Positions 1 to 5,195 of a stretch of DNA of 8,054 nt are shown piece after piece. Position numbers and translations under genes: made by a program. Each line of letters starts with the position of its first letter. Position 1 is the first letter of the stretch. Origin of the DNA: Cytophagales bacterium (lineage in GTDB: Bacteria; Bacteroidota; Bacteroidia; Cytophagales; Cyclobacteriaceae). The stretch is taken from contig DPSB01000008.1 in the NCBI GenBank assembly GCA_003537495.1, positions 1 to 8,054 on the forward strand. The letters are read 5' to 3'. The notes beneath the pieces were generated by a model. It was not told where the DNA came from and searched no databases. It saw only the letters and a program-made list of their open reading frames with translations.

Positions 1-17
1 TAAGTGATTTTAATCAT

Positions 18-47
18 TTTGTCAGGCAGAATTTTAAATTAAATTGA
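18..47 (+). promoter_or_regulatory. Possible promoter of the haloperoxidase gene
   Basis: TTTG at 18-21 is followed after 18 bases by TAAATTGA (40-47), which partly fits the Bacteroidota primary-sigma pattern (TTTG, about 19 bases, TAnnTTTG): the -33 element fits and the -7 box matches four of its six fixed bases. It would place the transcript start near 54, about 13 bases before the ATG. The region is very A+T rich, so chance matches are likely. Confidence 0.25.
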
Positions 48-66
48 GGTTTTAAAGCATTACAAA

Positions 67-1392
67 ATGAAATTGGTTTTTAAAGTTTTAATTGTATCAA
101 TTTGCTTTGCATCCTGTAATTCCAATTCTGATGAGTGGAGGAGTAAAGTTGAATCACCAGAGGCCTTACATCAGTCTATCAAACAAATTACGGATGTAAT
201 TGTATACGATATATTTTCACCGCCGGTTGCATCAAGAATTTATTCTTATGTTACCATAGCGGCTTACGAGGCGGCATTGCCAATTAATCCAGAGTTCCGT
301 AGTCTAGCCAGTCAAATTGCTGGACTCTCTGAATTCCCGAAGCCACAAGCAGACAAAGAATATTGTTTTCAGTTAGCTTCAGTTCAAGCTGCCCTTAAGG
401 TTGGTCGAACATTAATCTTTTCGGAAGAGAAGATAGATGTGTTTTATAATGCCCGTATGGAAGAGTATCGTGAGATGGGTATTCCGGATGATGTATTTGA
501 CAATTCAATTGAGTTTGGAAATAAGATAGCAGATCATGTTCTTGAATGGTCATCCAAAGATAATTATAAGCAATCTCGGTCATTTCCTAAGTACACAATT
601 CAAACGGACTTGGCAACATGGAAGCCAACGCCACCCGCTTACATGGATGCTATTGAGCCTCATTGGAATAAGATAAGAACCTTAGCTTTGGATTCGGCAC
701 AGCAATTTAAACCCATAAAGCCAACTGAGTTTTCTACTGATAAAAAGAGTAAATTCTATCAAGAGGCAATGGAAGTTTATAAGACTGTAAACGAGCTTAC
801 ACCTGAACAAAAGGAAATAGCTTCTTTTTGGGATTGCAATCCTTTTATGATGAATGTAAAGGGCCACGTTATGTTTGCCACAAAAAAAATCTCACCTGGC
901 GGGCATTGGATCAATATTACTCGTGAGGTGTGCACTAAAGCCCGGAGTAATTTTAACGAAAGCACTGAGGCCTATGTAAAAATTTCTATTGCATTGTTTG
1001 ATGGGTTTGTTTCTTGTTGGGACGAGAAGTATCGTAGTCTGGTTATCCGTCCAGAAACTTATATTAATCAATACATAGATGAAGATTGGGTTCCGGTTCT
1101 GCAAACCCCTCCGTTTCCTGAATATACCAGCGGTCATAGTGTTATTTCTGCTGCATCGGCTGTAACCCTTACCAAACTATATGGCGAGAACTTTGCCTTT
1201 ACGGATTCTACAGAAGTGGAATTTGGATTACCGGTTAGAAGCTTTTCTTCCTTCTATGCGGCCTCAGACGAAGCTGCTATTAGTAGAATGTATGGTGGTA
1301 TCCATTATCGACCTGCAATAGAAGTTGGTATTCAGGAAGGAAAAGCGTTAGGCGAATTTGTATTTAATAAAATTCGTACAAGAGTTGAATAA
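67..1392 (+). CDS. Vanadium-dependent haloperoxidase / PAP2-superfamily lipoprotein
   Basis: A 441-residue protein. Residues 1-16 form a short lipoprotein signal peptide ending FAS before Cys17, a lipobox with Phe in place of the usual Leu; the following NSNSDE is acidic, as in Bacteroidota lipoproteins sent to the outer membrane or surface (inferred). The C-terminal half carries the vanadate/phosphate pocket: KxxxxxxRP (K321, R328), SGH (S355-H357) and SRxxxxxH (R407, H413). These spacings equal those of fungal vanadium chloroperoxidase (K353/R360, S402-H404, R490/H496), and W318 and F350 fall at the places of its W350 and F397. Known relatives oxidise halides with peroxide using bound vanadate; acid phosphatases share the fold, so the reaction here is open. 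The ATG at 67 is the only plausible start: an in-frame TAA lies at 40-42. The stop is 7 bases before the insertion sequence, which now supplies the nearest downstream terminator. Confidence 0.85.
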   Translation: MKLVFKVLIVSICFASCNSNSDEWRSKVESPEALHQSIKQITDVIVYDIFSPPVASRIYSYVTIAAYEAALPINPEFRSLASQIAGLSEFPKPQADKEYCFQLASVQAALKVGRTLIFSEEKIDVFYNARMEEYREMGIPDDVFDNSIEFGNKIADHVLEWSSKDNYKQSRSFPKYTIQTDLATWKPTPPAYMDAIEPHWNKIRTLALDSAQQFKPIKPTEFSTDKKSKFYQEAMEVYKTVNELTPEQKEIASFWDCNPFMMNVKGHVMFATKKISPGGHWINITREVCTKARSNFNESTEAYVKISIALFDGFVSCWDEKYRSLVIRPETYINQYIDEDWVPVLQTPPFPEYTSGHSVISAASAVTLTKLYGENFAFTDSTEVEFGLPVRSFSSFYAASDEAAISRMYGGIHYRPAIEVGIQEGKALGEFVFNKIRTRVE

Positions 1393-1399
1393 GGTAATG

Positions 1400-1418
1400 T
1401 ACTGAAAAATGGTTGGTG
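1400..1418 (+). repeat. Left terminal inverted repeat of the insertion sequence
   Basis: TACTGAAAAATGGTTGGTG is the exact reverse complement of 2653-2671. The match stops on both sides (1399 G against T from 2672; 1419 G against A from 2652). This is the end downstream of the transposase gene. Confidence 0.93.
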
Positions 1419-1467
1419 GCTTTGGTTGAAAAAATCATTAGACTTAACCCGTCATCCCGAAGAGGAA

Positions 1468-1493
1468 GCAAGCTCTGCTGGAGAGCAACTTGC
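1468..1493. other. Hairpin in the non-coding 3' part of the insertion sequence
   Basis: Between the left repeat and the strong terminator (1419-1527) I see no gene. The only structure is a bulged hairpin: GCAAG (1468-1472) pairs with CTTGC (1489-1493), and CTCT (1473-1476) pairs with AGAG (1482-1485) around a GCTGG loop, leaving CAA bulged. TTGC at 1490-1493 can alternatively pair with GCAA at 1497-1500. No function is recognised; it may only be transposase 3' untranslated region. Confidence 0.3.
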
Positions 1494-1527
1494 CGAGCAA
1501 TAAGGTTGATGCTTAAACGAAAAAAGA

Positions 1528-1563
1528 GGGCTGATCATTGAAGTGGTCAGTCCTACTTTTTTT
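1528..1563 (+). terminator. Intrinsic terminator reading rightward into the insertion sequence
   Basis: GGGCTGATCA (1528-1537) pairs with TGGTCAGTCC (1544-1553) over ten base pairs with a six-base loop, followed after TAC by seven T (1557-1563). Two pairs are G-U in plus-strand RNA and become A-C mismatches in minus-strand RNA, so the hairpin is built for rightward transcription. The minus strand also has six T after the stem and could terminate more weakly after the transposase gene. It would end transcripts arriving from the haloperoxidase gene. Confidence 0.75.
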
Positions 1564-1590
1564 GGTAAGCCTTATGGCTTTAAAAACTCA

Positions 1591-1612
1591 ACCTGCCGTC
1601 AGGCAGGTTTTT
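1591..1612. terminator. Hairpin holding the transposase stop codon, possible two-way terminator
   Basis: ACCTGCC (1591-1597) and GGCAGGT (1602-1608) form a perfect 7-bp G+C-rich stem with a four-base loop; A1590-T1609 can extend it. Rightward it runs straight into TTTTT (1608-1612). Leftward, on the transposase mRNA, the loop is UGAC, whose first three bases are the UGA stop codon, and a T-rich stretch follows five bases after the stem. Confidence 0.55.
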
Positions 1613-2534
1613 CGTTGGACAGATATACATACCATTTGATGAAGTTAACTCTATGCTCAAAGGTTAGTCCACGATGAAGGTCAAGATGATTTTTCAGATG
1701 GCTGAAGAATCCTTCGATACCATTTGTTGTGTGAGGTATTTTCGGATTGTTTAAGTAATGAAACATATTGGGTAAAGCTCGTTTGATCGTCTGATAAGAA
1801 CGCCTTAATAGCTTGTGCGTGTACCAATACCTTCCGGTCTGTGGGTTATACGTTTTCTCTTGTAGATAATCTTTGTGACGCTCATGCCAGAGCCTTAGTT
1901 GTTGCGTCCAATGAAGACGATCGTTATCGGTTTTAATGTCCAGAAGTTGAAGCACCAGCCGCCTCAATTCCAGACCCGCCAAATGCCTGGGAAAGCGTGT
2001 TAGCCATAGTAAACACATCCTTTGGATGTGCACCAGACATCGTTGAGCAAGGGCATCCGGTAGCGATTTTTTAATGGCTTTGAGAATACTTTTGTGACCA
2101 TCTGTGGTGATGCTTTCGATCTTGACTCCTAGTTTAATAAGATTGTTTAAGTCTTCCTTAATCTCCTCATAATGTTCTCCGTTCGAAAACCGAATTAGTT
2201 GAGTATAGCCGTCTTCATGATCCTGATAACAAAGCAAACAGAAGCGTTTAAAGTACGTGGCATCTATACGCAGATGAACTTGTTCCCGCTTGATGATTTT
2301 TACGTCAGGAGATTTTTCCAGGTACGCATAAAAGAGCCGCTGCAGTGTATCAATAGACAACTTACTATCCCGACTAAGCGTCTTAAACGTTTGTCGTTCA
2401 AGTATCCATTTCTTGAACCAGATGAAGCGGTTCTCTAAACGCTGATTAGGATCGTTGCGTGTAAAAAATATACCGCAACTCTGACATTTAAATCGTTGCT
2501 TACTAAGACGGATTCCCCACCTAATTACCGACAA
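1599..2534 (-). CDS. IS256/MULE-like DDE transposase with N-terminal zinc ribbon, 5' end out of frame
   Basis: The open frame gives 311 residues from a TTG at 2534. The catalytic triad is readable as D91 (RIDATYF), D145 (TTDGHKS) and E274 (NGIEGFF), with C166-x2-H169 (RCLVHI) between the second Asp and the Glu, the C/DxxH mark of the IS256/MULE class. The N-terminus has one CxxC knuckle (C17, C20). The bases just upstream, in the same frame, encode KKRCWACGS, the missing first knuckle, but run into a TAA at 2562-2564. An ATG at 2574-2572 gives MRNIKK and would join this frame if the A8 run (2563-2556) were one A shorter. The natural protein is therefore probably about 13 residues longer. The copy is either inactivated, expressed by slippage on the A run, started at TTG without the full ribbon, or miscalled by one base. 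The protein would cut and join the 19-bp ends of its own element. Family is confident; activity is not. Confidence 0.85.
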   Translation of the reverse strand: MSVIRWGIRLSKQRFKCQSCGIFFTRNDPNQRLENRFIWFKKWILERQTFKTLSRDSKLSIDTLQRLFYAYLEKSPDVKIIKREQVHLRIDATYFKRFCLLCYQDHEDGYTQLIRFSNGEHYEEIKEDLNNLIKLGVKIESITTDGHKSILKAIKKSLPDALAQRCLVHIQRMCLLWLTRFPRHLAGLELRRLVLQLLDIKTDNDRLHWTQQLRLWHERHKDYLQEKTYNPQTGRYWYTHKLLRRSYQTIKRALPNMFHYLNNPKIPHTTNGIEGFFSHLKNHLDLHRGLTFEHRVNFIKWYVYLSNEKPA

Positions 2535-2578
2535 ACTACCGCAGGCCCAACACCGTTTTTTTTATGTTTCTCATAAAC

Positions 2579-2611
2579 AAAAAAAGTTTAGTGAAACCAC
2601 TTTCACCAAAC
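2579..2611 (-). terminator. Intrinsic terminator immediately upstream of the transposase start
   Basis: In minus-strand RNA GUUUGGUGAAA (2611-2601) pairs with UUUCACUAAAC (2596-2586) over eleven base pairs, one of them G-U, around a GUGG loop, and seven U follow at once (2585-2579). Plus-strand RNA would have an A-C mismatch instead, so the hairpin is oriented toward the transposase gene. Only four bases separate the T run from the ATG at 2574. It would stop transcription entering from the right flank, or act as an attenuator if the element's promoter lies upstream of it. Confidence 0.75.
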
Positions 2612-2651
2612 CTCTTGTAACTCCATGATTGTCAGTGCCCACAAGGGTGTT

Positions 2652-2713
2652 TCACCAACCATTTTTCAGTAATATGCCTCAAAAATGACATATTGGTCAA
2701 AAATAGTTGGTGA
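2652..2713. repeat. 62-bp imperfect palindrome across the right end of the insertion sequence
   Basis: Outer arms 2652-2666 and 2699-2713 match as inverted repeats at 14 of 15 positions. Inner arms AATATG (2671-2676) and CATATT (2689-2694) match perfectly around a 12-base loop. Both arm pairs share one centre, with four mostly unpaired bases between them on each side. As plus-strand RNA it is followed by CTTTTTG, so it could also terminate transcription. Confidence 0.7.
2653..2671 (-). repeat. Right terminal inverted repeat of the insertion sequence
   Basis: This is the exact reverse complement of 1400-1418 over 19 bases. It is the end upstream of the transposase gene and also lies in the left arm of the palindrome at 2652-2713. 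Confidence 0.93.
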
Positions 2714-2894
2714 CTTTTTGAATTCTATTTCTTAATCAAGATCATTCCGGTCGTTTATGACTCAAAAAATAAAGTTTTGTATAGAGACGAAGTATCTCTG
2801 AATTTATCAATAAATGAAATTTGAAACCCATCCATTTTTATACTTTAATTTTTTTTGAATCCTATGTATTGTGTCAACATAATCCATCGCCCAC
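2672..2894. other. Gene-free A+T-rich stretch with probable remains of the hldD-like 3' end
   Basis: No intact gene is visible here. The stretch starts with the right arm of the palindrome and continues as very A+T-rich sequence with stops in all frames. Length comparison with HldD (roughly 310-330 residues) predicts that the C-terminal codons of the damaged epimerase once lay here. A minus-strand stretch near 2820-2770, reading ISFIDKF, weakly resembles a conserved HldD segment but is too short and degenerate to assign. Confidence 0.4.
2699..2717 (+). repeat. Degenerate extra copy of the insertion-sequence left end
   Basis: AAAAATAGTTGGTGACTTT matches 1405-1423, inside the left end of the element, at 17 of 19 positions and in the same orientation. 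The match includes CTTT, which lies beyond the terminal repeat and is absent from the right end, so this resembles a left end specifically. It lies 27 bases outside the right end. It may be a relic of a second copy or a target chosen for its likeness to the ends. Confidence 0.55.
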
Positions 2895-3562
2895 AAATAC
2901 TGCTTTTGCTAAATTTGTTAACGTGTGCCTACGTTATATATTCCTGAGTTTTTTCGATGATGCATAAAAAATATACATAATTCGATTACATTTTTTTTAT
3001 AAACAAAATTTTGCTTTTGAACTTCATTACTAGAATATTCATTCTGGCCGTAAACATCAAAGAGTTTTAGCCCAGCCCAAAAGAATGGTTTCTCGGCTTG
3101 CTCTAATGCCCAAACATCAAACTCCTGCTTGGACAACCCATATGGGGTTAACGGTTTCAATAATGCAATCTTCGATTCATCGTCATCGAATCCAAGTTCG
3201 CCCTGGCCATAGGTAACGGCAGATGAGGCATAAACCAGTGGAATCTGGTATTGACAACACTTCTTCCAAACAGCTTTGGTGTATTCCGTATTAAGCGAAT
3301 TCAAAAGCGCTAAATCAATTTCGGTATTATCGTTTCGGGCACCAAAATGAAAAATGAATTCTACGGTTTCATAATTTTTATCCAGCCATGATAAGAATAA
3401 ATCTCTGTCTACCCGTTCTTTTATTTTTGTGCCAATCAGATTTTTGTTTTTTATCTCATTATTGAATTTGTCAACCGCGATAATGGCGTTAAAATTATCC
3501 TGATTCAGGCGTTGAATCAGGTGGCTTCCTATAAAGCCTGCAGCTCCGGTTACAACAATCAT
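2895..3562 (-). pseudogene. hldD: Decayed ADP-L-glycero-D-manno-heptose 6-epimerase-like gene
   Basis: The reading frame from ATG 3562 to TAA 2918 gives 214 residues against about 310-330 for HldD. The first 175 residues look sound: nucleotide-binding GxxGxxG (G6, G9, G12), FHFGA (71-75), YASSAVTYG (111-119) with the active-site Ser, and Y141-x3-K145, as in extended short-chain dehydrogenases. Intact HldD interconverts ADP-D- and ADP-L-glycero-manno-heptose for the lipopolysaccharide core. After NEY (174-176), where relatives carry roughly 35 residues of substrate-site sequence, this copy jumps almost at once to FVYKKNV and the conserved-looking HHRKNSGIYNVGT, then stops. The next HldD-like segment, NLAKAVF, is in another frame at 2915-2895. 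An internal deletion plus a frameshift therefore make it non-functional. The assignment to HldD rather than another sugar-nucleotide epimerase rests on remembered motifs. It is divergent from the pterin synthase gene. Confidence 0.72.
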
Positions 3563-3643
3563 AGACTAACTTATTTTGAATGCAATTTATGCAAAACCGC
3601 CATCTATAATGGGTTGCTGAACTGTCGTATATTTGCGGCACCT

Positions 3644-4063
3644 ATGGTTTACGTAAGCAGAAAAGAACACTTTAATGCAGCGCATAAGCTTTACAATCCG
3701 GCCTGGAGTAAGGAAAGGAATGTGGAGGTTTTCGGTCCGTGCGCAAATGAGAACTGGCATGGCCATAATTTCGATTTGATTGTAACCGTAAAAGGAACTC
3801 CTGACGAAGATACAGGGTTTGTAATTGATCTGAAGAAACTAAGCACGTTAATCCGCAAAGAAGTGATTGAAAAATTGGATCACAAAAATCTGAATCTGGA
3901 TGTGGATTTTATGAAAGACAAACTGGCCAATTGCGAAACACTTGTAATAGAGATATGGAAAATTCTCGCGCCTAAGATTAAAACAATCAGTAAGTACGGT
4001 GTGTTGCATTCTATTCGATTGTTTGAAACGCCCCGGAATTACGTGGAGTATTTTGGTGAATAA
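3644..4063 (+). CDS. queD: 6-pyruvoyl / 6-carboxy-tetrahydropterin synthase family protein
   Basis: A 139-residue protein, the usual size. Zinc ligands are H14 (FNAAH), H39 and H41 (WHGHN); catalytic residues are C33, D79-H80 (LDHKNLN) and E128 (LFETP). The spacing from H14 to C33, H39, H41, D79 and H80 is identical to that in rat 6-pyruvoyl-tetrahydropterin synthase (His23, Cys42, His48, His50, Asp88, His89). The Cys-x5-HGHN form is the one in animal enzymes; E. coli QueD has Cys-x3-HGH. Substrate is 7,8-dihydroneopterin triphosphate. The product is 6-carboxytetrahydropterin if it serves queuosine synthesis, or 6-pyruvoyltetrahydropterin if it serves tetrahydrobiopterin; sequence does not settle this. 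The ATG at 3644 fits family N-termini; upstream codons in frame overlap the epimerase 5' end and look non-coding. No Shine-Dalgarno is visible. It precedes lpxB by 12 bases and is probably cotranscribed. Confidence 0.87.
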   Translation: MVYVSRKEHFNAAHKLYNPAWSKERNVEVFGPCANENWHGHNFDLIVTVKGTPDEDTGFVIDLKKLSTLIRKEVIEKLDHKNLNLDVDFMKDKLANCETLVIEIWKILAPKIKTISKYGVLHSIRLFETPRNYVEYFGE

Positions 4064-4075
4064 AAACTAACCACA

Positions 4076-5188
4076 TTGAAATACTACATCATAGCAGGCG
4101 AACGGTCAGGCGATTTACACGGTAGCAATCTTGTTAAAAGCTTGAGTAGGTTACAACCGCATGCCTCATTTAGGGGTTTTGGTGGTGATGAAATGCAACG
4201 CGCTGGAGTAGAGTTGGTGATGCACTACAATCAACTCGCCTTTATGGGCTTTGAAGCAGTGCTCAATTTTTTTAAGATAGCCAGATACATGGCTGATTGC
4301 AAGAAGGACATTCTGCAGTACAAACCCTCGGCTCTGATTTTAATTGATTACGGTGGGTTTAACAGACGAATTGCGAGTTTCGGAAAAGCAAATGGAATAC
4401 CGGTACATTATTACATTCCCCCTAAAGTGTGGGCGTGGCGACAAAACCGAGCGTGGCAATTAAAAAAGTCGGTCAATCACATGTATGTCATTCTTCCTTT
4501 TGAGAAGGATTTTTTTAAGAAGTATAATTTTGATGTGGATTATGTTGGCAACCCTGTGTTGGATGCTATTCGATCATTCAAGCCAGCAGAATTGTTTTTA
4601 GAACAGAACAATCTTAAAACGACTCAACCCTTGATTGCTTTGCTACCGGGCAGTCGCACAAGAGAACTTCAAAAAATTGTACCCGTAATGGCTGAAGTAG
4701 CGAAAGCTCAACCGGCTTTTCATTTTGCAGTGGCTGCCATTCGTAACTTGCACACTGAGCTTTACAAACCGTTAGCAGGATTAAAGAATGTGTCTTTTAT
4801 TTATGATGCTACGTATGATTTATTAACGCACGCTTCGGCTGCAATTGTTACTTCTGGAACGGCAACGCTGGAAACAGCTCTGTTTAAAGTGCCGCAGGTG
4901 GTGGTTTATAAAGCTGGTTATCTGGAATACTTAATTGCAGCGCAGGTAGTGAAGGTGAAATTTATTTCGTTGGTTAACCTGATTGCTGGCCACGAAGTAG
5001 TAAAAGAATTAATTCAAGACAAGGCTTCCGTTCAACATATTGGAGAGGAACTAATAAAATTAGTGGCGCAGGGAAGCTATCGCGAAAACATGCAAAAAAC
5101 TTACGATCAGTTATACACAACGCTTGATATTGGATCGGCCTCTGATAATACGGCACAATTGATTGTGAAGTATCAGAACGCGGACTAA
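4076..5188 (+). CDS. lpxB: Lipid-A-disaccharide synthase
   Basis: A 370-residue glycosyltransferase (family 19) of normal length. It joins UDP-2,3-diacylglucosamine to lipid X (2,3-diacylglucosamine 1-phosphate) to form the lipid A disaccharide at the inner face of the cytoplasmic membrane. Recognisable segments are AGERSGDLHG (7-16), PPKVWAWRQNR (115-125), YVGNP (156-160), LLPGSRTRE (189-197) for nucleotide-sugar binding, SGTATLE (260-266) and ISLVNLIAG (297-305). E. coli LpxB has AGEASGD, so Arg10 replaces Ala. The start is a TTG at 4076: translation from it gives the usual MKYYIIAGE opening, and the preceding in-frame TAA (4061-4063), which is the stop of the pterin synthase, leaves no other choice. 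The 12-base gap suggests one transcript with that gene. It ends 7 bases from the convergent clpX stop, with no clear terminator between them. Confidence 0.95.
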   Translation: MKYYIIAGERSGDLHGSNLVKSLSRLQPHASFRGFGGDEMQRAGVELVMHYNQLAFMGFEAVLNFFKIARYMADCKKDILQYKPSALILIDYGGFNRRIASFGKANGIPVHYYIPPKVWAWRQNRAWQLKKSVNHMYVILPFEKDFFKKYNFDVDYVGNPVLDAIRSFKPAELFLEQNNLKTTQPLIALLPGSRTRELQKIVPVMAEVAKAQPAFHFAVAAIRNLHTELYKPLAGLKNVSFIYDATYDLLTHASAAIVTSGTATLETALFKVPQVVVYKAGYLEYLIAAQVVKVKFISLVNLIAGHEVVKELIQDKASVQHIGEELIKLVAQGSYRENMQKTYDQLYTTLDIGSASDNTAQLIVKYQNAD

Positions 5189-5195
5189 TACCCGA

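Larger units (their letters stand above)
1400..2671 (-). mobile_element. Complete 1272-bp insertion sequence, IS256-like with zinc-ribbon transposase
   Basis: Both ends are defined by a perfect 19-bp inverted repeat (1400-1418 and 2653-2671). The single transposase gene runs on the minus strand, so its upstream end is the right end. The size fits the IS256 group (roughly 1.2-1.5 kb). No direct target duplication of 8-9 bp is visible: the eight bases outside the left end (aggtaatg) do not match those outside the right end (atatgcct). This suggests loss of one flank by deletion or recombination, or sequence drift. It sits between the haloperoxidase stop and the damaged end of the hldD-like gene. 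Terminator-like hairpins face inward on both sides of the transposase gene. Confidence 0.88.

Noticed and set aside
1..3. TAA at the left edge as the stop codon of an upstream gene
   Set aside because: Three bases cannot establish a reading frame; no coding sequence precedes it in the window.
1419..1527. A small regulatory RNA in the 3' non-coding part of the insertion sequence
   Set aside because: Hairpins and a following terminator are present, but there is no convincing promoter and the pairing has a three-base bulge; it could equally be untranslated mRNA tail.
2199..2438. A 79-codon plus-strand frame inside the transposase gene
   Set aside because: It is antisense to the DDE domain, with no recognisable product or start signal.
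3628..3635. TATATTTG as the -7 box of the pterin synthase and lpxB unit
   Set aside because: The box fits the pattern, but no TTTG lies about 19 bases upstream and the transcript would begin almost at the ATG; not strong enough to list.
3512..3643. A 44-residue N-terminal extension of the pterin synthase from an upstream ATG at 3512
   Set aside because: It overlaps the 5' end of the opposite epimerase gene, has no resemblance to the family, and the ATG at 3644 gives the standard N-terminus and length.
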